From: Mesomycoplasma molare
GTDB lineage: Bacteria > Bacillota_I > Bacilli_A > Mycoplasmatales > Metamycoplasmataceae
Assembly (NCBI RefSeq): GCF_024918955.1
Contig: NZ_CP103423.1
Span: forward strand, 186,001 to 250,000
Reading direction: 5' to 3'
Length of the DNA stretch: 64,000 nt
In this document: piece after piece, positions 40,816-52,178 of the stretch
Layout of the letters: every line of letters begins with the position of its first letter
How positions within the stretch are numbered: position 1 is the stretch's first letter
Position numbers and translations under genes: made by a program
The notes under the pieces: model-generated
Databases searched by the model: none
The model's input: only the letters and a program-made list of their open reading frames with translations
Told to the model about the DNA's origin: nothing

Positions 40816-42327
40816 ATGAAAAAACCAGTTATTTTAACAGTTATAGATGGTTTAGGTTTAAGAGAAGAAGTTCAAGGTAATGCTTTTACTCAAGCTAAAA
40901 CACCTGTTTTTGATGAATATTTTAAAAATTATCCATTTTCTATAATTCAAGCTTCAGAAAACTATGTAGGTTTACCAAAGGGACAAATGGGAAATAGTGA
41001 AGTAGGGCACTTAAATATAGGTGCCGGTTTTGTAGTATACACAGGTTTATCTTTAATTAATAAATCATTAGAAGAGGGAACATTTAGAAAAAATGATAAG
41101 TTTATAAAAGCCTTTGAAAATTCTAAAAAAACTGGAACTACTTTACAAATTATGGGTCTTTTATCACCTGGTGGTGTTCATTCACTAGAAAATCACTTAT
41201 TCGAATTGTTAGAGGCCGCAAATGAATATGGTGTTGAAAGGGTTTCGGTTCATGTTTTTGGTGATGGTAGAGATGTTGCTCCGCAATCAATTTTAGCCTC
41301 CTTAGAAAAACTAGAAGGTATTTTATCTAAATATCCAAATTATAATGTTGCTTCTATTTCTGGTAGATTTTATTCAATGGATAGAGATAAAAATTTTGAT
41401 AGAGTTGAAAAAGCTTATGAATCTATACTAGGTTTTTCAGAAAACAAATTTAACAATTCTATAGATTATGTTAAAGAACAATATAATCAAGGAATTTTTG
41501 ATGAATTTTTAGTACCTGCAGTTAATGAAAACTTAGAAAGCGGTGATTTTTTAAGAAACAAACAATCAGTAATTTTCTTTAACTTTAGACCTGATAGAGC
41601 TAGACAATTATCTCATTTAATCTTAAAAACAGATTTATATGATTTTGTACCTAAAAAGAAAGTACATGTTCATGAATTTGTATCTATGATGAAATATGAA
41701 GGTATTAAAACTAAAATTGCTTTCGAAGAAACAGAAGTAACAGAACCTATTGGTAAAGTTATTGAAAAGGCAGGATTAAAACAATTAAGACTTGCTGAAA
41801 CTCAAAAATATGCACACGTTACTTTCTTTATGGATGGAGGTAATGATGTTGAATACAAAAATAGCGAAAGAATTATGGTTCCTTCGCTAAAAGTGGAATC
41901 ATATGCCGATGCGCCAGAAATGTCTGCGAAAGAAATTACTGATGAATTACTTAAAAGAGCTAAAGAATTTGATGTAGTAATTATGAATTTTGCAAATCCG
42001 GACATGGTAGGACATACAGGTAACTTAAAATCCGCAATTAAGGCTGTTGAAGTATTAGATGAACAACTTGGAAGAATAAAAAAATGAGTGGAAGAAAATG
42101 ATGCAGTTCAGTTTATTACAGCCGATCATGGAAATGCGGAAATTACAGAAGATAAAGAAGGAAATCCTGCAACTAAACATACTTCTCAACCTGTAATGTT
42201 TATTACAACAGATAAAACTTTAAAATTAAAAAATGGTAAATTAGCAAATATAGCACCAACAATTTTAGATTATTTAAAAATAGAAAAACCAAAAAGCATG
42301 AATGAAGAATCTTTAATTGAAAAATAA
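40816..42327 (+). CDS. gpmI: 2,3-bisphosphoglycerate-independent phosphoglycerate mutase
   Basis: Converts 3-phosphoglycerate to 2-phosphoglycerate in glycolysis. The 503-aa protein has TVIDGLGLREEVQGNA, the phosphoserine site GQMGNSEVGHLNIGAG, HVFGDGRDVAPQS, RARQLS, and C-terminal metal ligands in NFANPDMVGHTGN and TADHGNAE. It follows a strong AAGGAGG site. UGA-Trp after RIKK joins the last 80 residues to the rest. Confidence 0.95.
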
Positions 42328-42334
42328 TTAATGT

Positions 42335-42362
42335 AAAAAATAGGTATTTTTCCTATTTTTTT
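42335..42362 (+). terminator. Terminator after gpmI
   Basis: AAAAAATAGG (42335-42344) pairs with CCTATTTTTTT (42352-42362). Confidence 0.75.
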
Positions 42363-42402
42363 ATTTTTTTTAATCTTCTAAAAGAAAAAAGAAATTTTAA
42401 TT

Positions 42403-43755
42403 GTGAAAACTAAAATTAAAAAAATTATTTTTTCTATTTTTTCTTTTGCTCCATTACTAACAATGGGTATGGCTAAAAACTACACCATAAAAAGCAATAA
42501 TAATATATTAAATAAAGAAAAGTTATTTTACAATATAAACTTTGTTGAAAATTTTAATAATTATCAAGAAACTACTTATAAAAATATTGGGCTTTTTATA
42601 AATTATAGTGAGCAAAATAATGAAAAAAGTAATGAAAAGATCGAGTTATGAAAATCTATTATAAACACTTTAAGTCCTAATGCGATAATAAATATTTATT
42701 TTTTTAATGACTTAGATTCTTTTAGAAAAGAATTGTTAAAAGCTAAAAAACAAAAAAATAGCGTTCTTATTCATGCATACAAACAAATAGATAAAAATTT
42801 AGAAAAAAATAAAGAAAGCTTATTTGAACTGGAAAATTTCGCATTAGGAACAAGGACAATTAATTTTTTTCCTGCTTTGCAAGATAGGGAATATATTTTT
42901 GATGAAATATATAATTCAATTTTAGTTGGAAGTATTGGAGAAAGAGAAAAAAAGCAAAAAATAAATAGAAATATTATTAATCCAAACCTTTTATATTTAA
43001 ATAAAAATAATAAATTCAAAAGAACTAGTCCAAATATTGTGGTTCAAATACCTTGGACAACAAACACTGAAACAGGTATTATAGAAGATAATATTTTGGC
43101 AACGGTTATATTAGCCGCTTCAACATCAAATATTTTAATAAGTACAAAAATAAAAGAAGAATTAAGTAAAAACAAAGAAGAAATTGTAATAAATTCTATT
43201 TTGAATAGCGCTAGAAAAAATAAAAATTATTTTGAAAATTCTTTTAACAACAATTTTATTTATATAGGAGCTGGTGTTTTTGATTATTCTTTAGCGAAAG
43301 ATACTTTAGAAAAGGGGAATAATTTTATAATAAAAAGTAATAAGAACAAAAAGGAACACATTTTTAAAATCGATTTAAAAAAAGATGAAAAACTATTAAC
43401 TCACTTATTTTGAAAAGAAAACTTATTTGAAATAAGTAGTAAAAAAATACTTAACTTAATTTTAAAAGCTTTAAAAATTCAATTTTTATCTTTAAATCCC
43501 TTTAATTTAATTTCTATTTATAATTTAACTGATGATTTAACAAAAGAACTTGTGATTTTAGAAGAGATTGCTGATTTTGATTTAGAAATAGAATACTTAG
43601 ACGGTGATTGACAAATTATAGAAAAATCCAATAGTAAAATGTTAAATTTTGAAAAAATAGAGTTTATTGCTCCTTTTACTGGACAATATAGGATTATAAT
43701 TAAAAATATAAAGGAAAAGGAAAGAAATTTATCATTAAGTTATATAAAAAAATAA
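42403..43755 (+). CDS. Secreted or membrane-anchored protein resembling a degenerate S8 (subtilisin-like) peptidase
   Basis: The 450-aa protein starts at GTG 42403, with an N-terminal hydrophobic signal (IIFSIFSFAPLLTMGMA) and no lipobox Cys. Several blocks recall mollicute subtilisin-like proteases: NSVLIHAYKQIDKN and REYIFDEIYNSILVGSIG where these enzymes have a hSyG...AGN region. Later come IVINSILNSARKN and YIGAGVFDYSLA, matching the helix after the catalytic Ser and the G.G..D...A ending. The catalytic GTSxxxP segment is not present, and no Asp/His pair in the DTG/HGT contexts is seen. I therefore call it a possible inactive relative; an unrelated exported protein is also possible. Confidence 0.45.
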
Positions 43756-43871
43756 AATTTCTTTTTTAATTCTATTTTTCTTTATTTTTTGAAAAAATAT
43801 TGTAAAATTTCTTTATAAAATTAAAAACAATTTAAAAGTAATAATATAAAAGATAAAATAAAGAGGAAAAT

Positions 43872-45500
43872 ATGATAAAAAAATTCTATTGTTCAAAGGT
43901 TTTCAATGAAGAAACTCAAAACTTTGAATTTCATTTTAAAAGAGCTAAACAAGAGGATTATTTAAACTTTAGTAGTTTAGAGGACACTATTGAACATTTT
44001 AAATCTTTAAAATTAGATGCAACAATGTGATTAAGAGAAAATGGAATTTTCGTTTCTTCTATTAAAACTAGAATTGGAGATGAACAAGAGAACGGAGAAA
44101 AAGAAGTTCATGTAGAAATAGTTCATTTTGAGCCAAAAGTTAAAAAAGATGAAAAAGAAGAAGAATGAAATGTTTCAGATGATTGTCAAGAGTGTGAGAG
44201 ATTAGATAAAGAAGCGGAAGAATGATCTAAAGAAGTAGTAAAACCGAAAGAAGTTTTAAATTTTGAAGATCACTCATCAAAAGAAAAAGATGTTGACGGA
44301 AATTGTTTGTGTGAACTATGTTTAATATCTTCATCTAACTATTCGAAAAAAGATCAATATATATCTAAAAATGAGTCTGATAGCAAAACTACAAATGTTG
44401 ATTCAAGTGAAATAGTTTTTGAACCAGAAAATGAAGAACTAGAGTGTGAAGAATGTAAATTAGAAGAAGAGTTAGGCGAAGATTGTCATGAATGTGAAAC
44501 ATGTGACAATAATGAAATTAAAGATATTCAAGTGGATGAAGTAAATGATTATCAAACTGATAAGATATCTGCAACTAGTGATGAAAAAGTTATATTAAGT
44601 AGTCAAAAAGAAGAAGTATTATTTCAAAATGAAGTAATTGAATGTGCAGAATGCAACAAAATGTTAGAAATAGAAAATCAAAACTTAATAAACGATTGCG
44701 ATATTTGCAACAACCTTACAACAATAGAGTATGCAAAAGAAAATAATAAATTAGATGTTGCTTATTCTACAATTTCTTCAAATTATTCTGAAAACAATAA
44801 AAAAGAAGAAGTTTTAAATTCCGTAGAGTGCGAAGAATGTATTAAAATGAATTCAGAAGATAATGAAGAAGAATGTGTTGGATGTAAAGATAAATTTTAT
44901 TATCAAGAAAATAAAGTTTCAGGTGAACAAACAACAAATCTTCATCCAAATTGTGTAGAATGTCAAAAAATAGAAGAAGAAATTTTAAAATGAAACTTAG
45001 AACTAGCTAAAGAAACAAATAGCGATGTTGCATTTAGCCTTTCTTCTTTATCTTCAGCTCATTATTATGAAAATGATGGTGAAAGTAGTGATTTAACAAA
45101 TAAAGAAGATTCATTAAAAGAAAAAGAAACAAAATCCTATTCATCATCTACTAATAATACTAATTATGAAGGTCAAAACTTTGTTATAGATTCTTTAAAT
45201 GAAAATACAAATGTTATTTCAGGTAAAGTTTTATCTTATAATTCAAATAAACCAATTAAATCTAGTGAATATATTTTAGTGAAAAAAGATACTAAAGAAG
45301 TAATGGATGTTGAAATTATTGATATTTCTGAAATTGAAGGAGAAAATTCTAATATTGTATTTTCATCAGCTTCACAAGATTCAAAAAATATTAAAGAAAG
45401 TCTTCTTACAAGAACAAATTTAGTTTTATGAATTATATTTTGATTCTCAATCGTATTTATAATAATTACATTATTAATATTTCTTGGTTTTATAAAGTAG
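43872..45500 (+). CDS. Acidic, cysteine-rich (repeated CxxC), tail-anchored protein of unknown function
   Basis: The 542-aa protein follows GAGGAAAAT. Residues 1-85 form a small folded-looking domain. From about 100 to 365 it has at least eight CxxC-type motifs, often preceded by Glu: DDCQEC, CLCELC, ECEEC, CHECETC, ECAEC, DCDIC, ECEEC, ECVGC, CVEC. They are embedded in strongly acidic sequence. A Ser/Glu/Lys-rich linker follows (380-510), then one C-terminal hydrophobic segment (VLWIIFWFSIVFIIITLL). There is no signal peptide, so the Cys part is probably cytoplasmic and the protein tail-anchored. Zinc binding is likely but unproved. Such Cys density is unusual in mycoplasmas. I do not recognise the family. 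Confidence 0.75.
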
Positions 45501-45512
45501 ATATTAATATTT

Positions 45513-45544
45513 AAAAACGTATCTATTAAAAAGGTACGTTTTTT
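45513..45544 (+). terminator. Terminator after the cysteine-rich gene
   Basis: AAAACGTATC pairs with GGTACGTTTT (45533-45542), and T6 follows. It ends ten bases before the cdaA start. Confidence 0.75.
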
Positions 45545-45553
45545 ATTAATAAT

Positions 45554-46126
45554 ATGTTTATATTAATAATATTAATATTTATTTTAATATTAATTTTAAC
45601 AATTTTAATTGGAACCAAAGAAATTATTAATTTAATAAGGGAATTTAAAATAAAAAAATCAAAATTTAGAGAACTAGCAGATTCTAACAAGAATAGAGTA
45701 ATTATTGAATTAAAAAATGCAGTTGATGAACTATCGAAAACTAAAACTGGAGCAATTATAACAATAGAAAATCACGATAATATAGAAAATCTTAGAACAG
45801 ATGGGATAAAAATAGATTCTAATATTTCTTCTTCTTTGATTCTATCCATTTTTAATAAACATTCTCCATTACACGATGGAGCAGTAATAATAAGAGGAAA
45901 TAAAATAATTTACGCTTCGACTTATTATAAAATAACTTCTAAATCCATAAATAATAAATTTGGATCAAGACATAGAGCTGCAATGGGGATAAGTGAACAG
46001 TCAGATTCTACTACTATTGTAGTATCTGAAGAAACTGGTGGTATAATCATCGCGAAAAATGGAAAATTCGAATATGTATTAATTGATGATTTTAGAAAAG
46101 TATTAGAAACAAAATTAAAAAATTAG
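45554..46126 (+). CDS. Diadenylate cyclase (DacA/CdaA type, single membrane helix)
   Basis: Makes the second messenger cyclic di-AMP from two ATP. The 190-aa protein has one N-terminal membrane helix (residues 2-22), then a DAC domain. This contains RVIIELKNAVDELSKTKTGA, the catalytic HSPLHDGAVII (DGA motif) and GSRHRAAMGISEQSD (RHR motif). With one helix rather than three it resembles the CdaM-type cyclases described in mycoplasmas. It is close downstream of a terminator and ten bases upstream of mgtE, with which it probably forms an operon. Confidence 0.9.
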   Translation: MFILIILIFILILILTILIGTKEIINLIREFKIKKSKFRELADSNKNRVIIELKNAVDELSKTKTGAIITIENHDNIENLRTDGIKIDSNISSSLILSIFNKHSPLHDGAVIIRGNKIIYASTYYKITSKSINNKFGSRHRAAMGISEQSDSTTIVVSEETGGIIIAKNGKFEYVLIDDFRKVLETKLKN

Positions 46127-46135
46127 GAGGTTAAA

Positions 46136-47584
46136 ATGTCTATAAAATCAGCTATAGAAAAAAAAGACATTAATTGAATTAGAAATTATTCTAAAAACAC
46201 TCCTATTGTTCAAATGGCGGAAGAAGTAGAAAAACTAGAAAAATTTGATAGAGTCATTTTTTTTAGATTGTTAAATACAGAAATATCTGAAGAAATTTTT
46301 TCGCATTTAAGCATTGATATTCAGGAAGATCTAATCCATAATTTTTCTCAAGAAATGGTTAGTGAAATTGTTGATGAACTTTATACTGACGAAATAGCTG
46401 ATTTAATTGAAGAAGTACCTCAAAATTTGTCACAAAAAATTTTAAAAAACATTGATCCAGAAACTAGAAAAGCACTAAATAGAATCTTAAGATATACAGA
46501 AGAGCAAATTGGTTCGGTTATGTCTGTTGATATAATTTCACTAAAAGAAAATTGAACCGCTCAACAAGCTATAGAATATATTAGGAATAAAAAGAATGAT
46601 GTTGAATTAACACATTATTACTACATAGTCAATAAAAATCAAAAATTGGTTGGTGCTTTGACTTTAGAAGATATTGTCTTTTCAAAGTCTTCTTATCAAC
46701 TTAAAGATATAATGTTTGCAGTGCCTTACGTTTATACAACAGATTCTAAAGAAAATGTTGCTAATATATTTGCTGAACACGATATGTCTGTAATACCGGT
46801 TATGAATTCTTCAAACAAGTTAGTAGGAATGGTTACTTCTGATGATATTATTGATATTTTTCAAGAAGAAGCTACAGAAGATATTTATAGAATGGCTGGT
46901 ATTAGTTCTAAAAACATCGAAGAAGAGTATTTGAAAACAAAAATACTTACAATAGTGAAATCCAGAATATTTTGACTAATAATCTTGATGCTAGGTTCTA
47001 CATTATCACAAATTGTTATTCAACTATTTACAGATTCTTTAGAAAAAAATATTACTTTAAAATCTTTAGGTCTTGGAATATTTGTTTCGACAATAGTATC
47101 TATAATTCCTGTTATTTCAGGCTCTGCAGGAAATGCAGGTTCTCAATCAGCGACAACTATAACTAGATCGCTTTCTTTAGGGGAAATAGAAAAAAAAGGA
47201 TTTTTAAGAAAAGTATTCTTTAAAGAACTTAATGTAGGGATAATTATAGGAATAATTTTGATGTTAATTAATTTTGCAAGATTAATTATTTATTTTATGG
47301 CCACAAGGGATATTTTTAGCACCGAATTATTATCTATATCCAATAACCAAACTACAAAATTACCTAAATATGCTTATATATTAATAATATCTGCAGCTGC
47401 CTCTTTATCAATGTTTTTAGTGATAGTTTTTTCTAAAATTTTAGGCTCTGTCATTCCTCTTTTAGCAGCTAGAATGGGAAAAGATCCAGCTGTTATGTCG
47501 GCTCCGATATTAGCTACTTTGACAGATGCAACTTCAACTTTTATATTTTTCGGAATAACAATATTGATATTTTTATTAATTTAA
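46136..47584 (+). CDS. mgtE: Magnesium transporter MgtE
   Basis: Imports Mg2+ (gated channel). The 482-aa protein has an N-terminal helical domain with DLIEEVPQNLSQKILKNIDP and two CBS domains (QIGSVMSVD, then DMSVIPVMNSSNKLVGMVTS). The C-terminal membrane domain contains the pore signature SGSAGNAGSQSATTITRSL and the end LATLTDATSTFIFFGI. Follows AGGAGG. UGA-Trp codons at INWIRN, ENWTAQ and RIFWLI split it under the standard code. Confidence 0.94.
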
Positions 47585-47597
47585 AAAAGGGGGATAT

Positions 47598-48113
47598 ATG
47601 GATGGAATAACATTAAGCGTCATAGCCGGAATATTATTAACTTTAATTATAGCTGTAATTATATTCCAAGTTATAGCAGAGAAGAAAAAAAGAAATAAAA
47701 TAAAAAAAGAAAAAGAAAAATTGGTTCAATTAGAGAGAGAATTATTAATAACAATAGTTTATAAAATGAATGCAATTATTGAAATAAATCAAAAAAATTT
47801 AGACTCATTTATTGTATCAATAGGTAAAATAAAAATGAAAGATTTAAAAAATTTTGCCCATGATCAACTAGAACTAATAATTAGAGAAGACTCCTATAAA
47901 AAAGTATTTATTGATAATCCTTTTGATAAAAATGAGTCTGTACATTTTAATATTAATAAGCTTTTAGAAGCTCCATCTAATTTATGAAATAAAAGAAACA
48001 TAGAACAATTAGAATATTTTAAAAATTTAGAAAATATTTATTTAGAATCTAATAAAGAAAAATATTTACTAAATAAGGAACAATTTAAAAAAGAAGTGTT
48101 AAATGAAAAATAA
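47598..48113 (+). CDS. Membrane-anchored basic coiled-coil protein of unknown function
   Basis: The 171-aa protein has one N-terminal membrane helix (residues 5-27: LSVIAGILLTLIIAVIIF) followed by a Lys/Glu-rich helical segment (30-60) and a small polar domain. The layout resembles YtxH/RNase Y-like membrane-anchored helices but has no KH or HD motif. It follows a GGGGGAT site, lies 13 bases after mgtE and overlaps pgsA by 11 bases. Function unknown. Confidence 0.6.
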
Positions 48114-48705
48114 AAATTTACCAAATTATTTAACAATTATAAGAATAATTTTATTAGTACCTTTTCTGATTTTATTAACTATTTTTTTTAATTTATCTAA
48201 CGGAGATTTTAGTGTAAAAAATAAAAATTATTTTTTACTATTAATAGCAACATTCATTTTTTTAGTTGCTATGATTACGGATTTTTTAGATGGTTATTTA
48301 GCAAGGAAATATAATAATGTAACTAATTTTGGAAAATTATTTGATCCCATTGCTGATAAAGTAATTACATCAACTGCTATAATTTTTTTAACTTTATTTA
48401 ATTTTACATCTGTATGAGTGGTGGTAATCTTTATAGTAAGAGATGTTGTTGTTGATGGATGCAGAAATTTAGCTGCAAAAAATAATCTTAAAATTCACGC
48501 TTCAATATGAGGAAAGCTAAAAACTCTTACACAAAGTTTTGCTATACCAATTTTGTTTTTTTTAGGTCCTATTTTTTATAATTCACAAAATTGAAATTGA
48601 ATATTTTGGTTATTAAATACGCCTCTATTAATTTCTCTGTTTTTATCAATATATTCTGGTTTTTTATACTTTTGAGATATAAAAAAACTAATAAAATTAA
48701 AGTAA
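48103..48705 (+). CDS. pgsA: CDP-diacylglycerol-glycerol-3-phosphate 3-phosphatidyltransferase
   Basis: Makes phosphatidylglycerophosphate, the committed step to phosphatidylglycerol and cardiolipin. The 200-aa membrane protein begins NLPNYLTIIRIILLVPF and has the complete CDP-alcohol phosphotransferase motif DFLDGYLARKYNNVTNFGKL followed by FDPIADK (D..DG..AR...G...D...D). Four to six hydrophobic helices follow. UGA-Trp codons extend it past 48417. It is the last gene of the cdaA-mgtE-pgsA group, with a terminator just after. Confidence 0.88.
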
Positions 48706-48710
48706 TTTTT

Positions 48711-48737
48711 TATTCGTAATTTTTACGAATTTTTTTA
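48711..48737 (+). terminator. Terminator after pgsA
   Basis: ATTCGTAA (48712-48719) pairs with TTACGAAT (48723-48730), followed by T7. Confidence 0.8.
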
Positions 48738-48803
48738 TTTTATTATAATTAATTATTATATAATTTAAATATAAAATTAATATATATTGCTAAGGAGAAA
48801 AAA

Positions 48804-49502
48804 ATGACACCACATATTAATGCTAAACCAGGTAGTATAGCTAAAACAGTTTTAATGCCAGGTGATCCTTTAAGAGCAAAATTTATTGCAGAAACATTTT
48901 TAACAAATGTAGAGTTGGTAAATACTGTAAGAAATATGTTTATGTACACAGGGTTATATAAGGGAAAACCAATTACAATTGCAGCTTCAGGAATGGGAGT
49001 TCCTTCTATAGGTATTTATTCATATGAATTATACAAATTTTATGATGTAGAAAGAATAGTAAGAATAGGATCTGCAGGTTCTTACAAAGAAGACTTAAAA
49101 TTATACGATGTTTTATTAGTTGATAGTGCATATTCTGATTCCCACTCTTATTCACAGTTAGTTTTAGGAGAAAATACACACGTTTTAGAACCATCTAAAA
49201 AATTAAATGCACAATTATTAGAAAATGCATTAAAACTAGGAATTGATTTACATTTAGGAAGAGTTCATTCATCTGATGTTTTTTATGCTTCAAGACCTTT
49301 AAGTAAAACTATTGAAATTACACAAGCAGATGCAGTCGAAATGGAATCATTCGCTTTATTTGCAAATGCTAAAAAGCTAAACAAGGAAGCAGCTTGCTTA
49401 TTGACAATATCAGATAATTTAATAACAAAAGAAGAAACATCATCTGAAGAAAGAGAAACCAAATTCTTAAAAATGATGGAAATTGCTTTAGAACTAGCAT
49501 AA
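48804..49502 (+). CDS. deoD: Purine nucleoside phosphorylase (DeoD type)
   Basis: Splits purine nucleosides with phosphate into base and (deoxy)ribose-1-phosphate. The 232-aa protein begins MTPHINAKPGSIAKTVLMPG with PGDPLRAKFIAETFL. It has the phosphate-site RIGSAGSY, the nucleoside-binding VEMESFALFANA and the catalytic Asp in LTISDNL. It follows AAGGAG and is the first gene of the deo-type nucleoside cluster, though a hairpin separates it from deoA. Confidence 0.95.
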   Translation: MTPHINAKPGSIAKTVLMPGDPLRAKFIAETFLTNVELVNTVRNMFMYTGLYKGKPITIAASGMGVPSIGIYSYELYKFYDVERIVRIGSAGSYKEDLKLYDVLLVDSAYSDSHSYSQLVLGENTHVLEPSKKLNAQLLENALKLGIDLHLGRVHSSDVFYASRPLSKTIEITQADAVEMESFALFANAKKLNKEAACLLTISDNLITKEETSSEERETKFLKMMEIALELA

Positions 49503-49510
49503 TAAATATT

Positions 49511-49538
49511 TGACTAACTTATAAAGTTGGTCTTTTTT
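49511..49538 (+). terminator. Hairpin with T6 between deoD and deoA
   Basis: GACTAACTT (49512-49520) pairs with AAGTTGGTC (49524-49532), followed by T6. It may lower rather than abolish read-through into deoA. Confidence 0.7.
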
Positions 49539-49558
49539 AAAATAAAAAAAGGAAAAAT

Positions 49559-50854
49559 ATGAGAATAGTAGATTTAATTATAAAAAAAAGAGAAGGAATC
49601 GAGCTTTCTGATAAAGAAATCGAATTCATTATTTCTAATTATGTATCTGGTGAAATTAAAGATTATCAAATGGCATCTTTCTTAACTACTGTAGTTTTTA
49701 AAGGTATGACACCAAAAGAAATTGGTAAATTTACTTTTGAAATGATGAAATCAGGAAAAATAATAGATTTATCAGCGATAAATGGGATAAAAGTTGATAA
49801 ACACTCTACAGGAGGAGTAGGAGATAAAACTACATTAGTAGTGGGACCTATAATTGCTTCACTAGGTGTCCCTGTTGCTAAAATGTCAGGAAGAGGGTTA
49901 GGACATACAGGAGGGACTATAGATAAATTAGAATCTATACCAGGTTTTAGTGTTGAATTAACAGATGAGCAATTCATTAGTCAAGTAAATAAAATTAAAA
50001 TTGCTGTGATTGGGCAAAGTGATAATTTAGTTCCAGCAGATAAAAAATTATATGCTTTAAGAGATGTAACTGGAAATGTTTCTTCTATTCCTTTAATTGC
50101 TTCATCGATCATGTCTAAAAAATTAGCGACAGGTTCAGATGCTATTTTACTAGATGTAAAAGTTGGTAATGGAGCTTTTATGACTACTATAGAAGAAGCA
50201 AAAAAACTTTCAGAACAAATGATTACTATTGGAAAACAATTAAATAAAGATGTTAGAGTAGAAATGACCAATATGTCAAGACCTATGGGTAAAGCTATAG
50301 GTAATAAAAACGAAGTTTTAGAAGCTATAGAAACTTTAAAAGGTAACGGTTCAAAAGATTTTATTGAATTGTGTTATTCAGCAAGTGCTACTATTTTAAA
50401 ACAAGCTAAAGTTACTGATGATGAAAAAGAAGCTTACAAAATGATTGATGAAGTTATCAAAAACGGAAAAGCACTAGAAAAATTCTACGAGTTTATTAAA
50501 TATCAAGGCGGAGATGTTGAAAAACTAAAAGCAAAAGATTTTTGAAATCCTTCATTTAAATTAGAAGTATTTGCTAAAAAAGATGGTGTTATGGAAATAA
50601 CATCAGCTTTAGATTTTGGTATAGTAGCATCTAAATTAGGTGCAGGAAGAATTTCTAAAGAAGATTCAATAGATTTTGAAGCAGGTATTCAAATTAATAA
50701 AAAAACAAATGATAAAGTTAAAAAAGGTGATTTACTATTCACTTTATTCTCATCTAAAGCTATTTCAAATGAATTAGTAGAAGAGTTAGAAAAAGCTTAT
50801 ACAATAAACGAAAAAGAAGTAGAAAACAAAATAATATTAGGAAAAATGGAGTAA
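49559..50854 (+). CDS. deoA: Pyrimidine-nucleoside (thymidine) phosphorylase
   Basis: Phosphorolyses thymidine, deoxyuridine and possibly uridine. The 431-aa protein has KHSTGGVGDKTTLVVGPIIA, the family signature KMSGRGLGHTGGTIDKLESI, then DNLVPADKKLYALRDVTGNV and SSIMSKKLA. The C-terminal cradle domain follows a UGA-Trp at 50543. Whether it is deoA- or pdp-type by specificity cannot be decided from sequence. It lies four bases upstream of deoC. Confidence 0.93.
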
Positions 50855-50858
50855 AAAA

Positions 50859-51527
50859 ATGAATTGAGCAAAATTAATAGATCATACTTATTTAAAACCA
50901 GAAGGTACATCAAAAGAAATTAATAAATTAATTCAAGAAGCTAAAGAATACGGTTTTAAGACAGTATGCGTTAACTCATCTTGAGTTAAATACGTTAAAG
51001 AAAGACTAGAAGGTAGCGAAGTAGGAATCACTTCAGTAATTGGATTTCCTTTAGGGGCGATGATAACACAAGCAAAGGCACAAGAAGCTAAATTAGCAAT
51101 AAGTCATGGCGCAGATGAAATAGATATGGTTCTTAATATTGGTAAACTAAAAGAACAAGAATATGATTTTGTTTTAAATGATATAAAAGCAGTTAAAAAA
51201 GAAATTGGATCAAAAATTTTAAAAGTTATCGTTGAAACCGCTTTATTGACAAATGAAGAAATTAAAAAAGCTACAGAAATAGTTCTAAAATCAGGAGCTG
51301 AATTTGTTAAAACTTCAACAGGTTTTTCATATAGAGGAGCTTCACAAGAAGATATTAAAATAATGAAGGAAGTTGTTGGTGATAAAATTGAAATTAAAGC
51401 AGCTGGTGGTGTAAAGAGCTTAGAAGATTTAAAAATAATGTACGAACTCGGAGCAACAAGATTTGGTACTTCTTCTGGTGTACAAATAATGCAAGGAAAT
51501 AAGTTAGATAAAAATTCTGGATATTAA
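50859..51527 (+). CDS. deoC: Deoxyribose-phosphate aldolase
   Basis: Cleaves 2-deoxyribose-5-phosphate to glyceraldehyde-3-phosphate and acetaldehyde. The 222-aa protein has [13 protein letters not shown] at the start, VIGFPLGAM, then [16 protein letters not shown], the Schiff-base Lys in [13 protein letters not shown], and [13 protein letters not shown]. The start is ATG 50859; UGA-Trp codons at MNWAKL and SSWVKY hide the first 67 residues under the standard code. It follows deoA directly. Confidence 0.94.
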
Positions 51528-51552
51528 TATAGTAAAAAAGGGGAACATATAG

Positions 51553-52176
51553 ATGGTAAACGTATTAAATCATCCTTTAATAACAACAAAATTAACAATA
51601 ATGCGTGATGAAAATACTTCTCATCACTTATTTAGAGAATTATTAAAAGAAATTTCTGCACTTATGGTTTATGAAATTTTGAGAGATTATAAAACTATAG
51701 AATATAGCGTTAAAACTCCAACAGGTTCAATTGCTATAGGTGAAAAAATGGACAAGGAAATTGTTATAGTTCCTATTCTTAGAGCTGGTTTAGGAATGGT
51801 AGAAGGAATATTGTCATTAATACCTACTTCTAGAGTTGGTCATATTGGAGTTTATAGAGATGAAAAAACATTTAAAGCACATGAATATTTTTACAAGATT
51901 CCAAATGTTTCAAAAGAATCTTTAATATTGTTAGTGGATCCTATGTTAGCAACAGGTACTTCGGCTAAAGATTCCATTGAAAGACTAAAAAAAGATGGAT
52001 TTACAAATATAAATTTGGTTTGTTTAGTAGGTGTTGAAAAAGGTATTCAAACAATAAGAAATGAACACCCAGATGTTAAAATTTTCTTAGCTGCTAAAGA
52101 TCTATATTTAAATGAGAAAAAATATATAGTACCAGGTTTAGGAGACGCTGGAGATAGGATTTTTGGAACAAAATAA
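51553..52176 (+). CDS. upp: Uracil phosphoribosyltransferase
   Basis: Makes UMP from uracil and PRPP. The 207-aa protein has NVLNHPLITTKLTIMRDE, IVPILRAGLGMVEG, the PRPP loop LLVDPMLATGTSAKDSI, and ends IVPGLGDAGDRIFGTK, all diagnostic. It follows GGGGAACAT. It belongs to the same run as deoA and deoC and precedes the ROK kinase by two bases. Confidence 0.96.
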   Translation: MVNVLNHPLITTKLTIMRDENTSHHLFRELLKEISALMVYEILRDYKTIEYSVKTPTGSIAIGEKMDKEIVIVPILRAGLGMVEGILSLIPTSRVGHIGVYRDEKTFKAHEYFYKIPNVSKESLILLVDPMLATGTSAKDSIERLKKDGFTNINLVCLVGVEKGIQTIRNEHPDVKIFLAAKDLYLNEKKYIVPGLGDAGDRIFGTK

Positions 52177-52178
52177 CT

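Noticed and set aside
49666-50271. Two minus-strand open frames within deoA
   Set aside because: Antisense shadows of a conserved gene.
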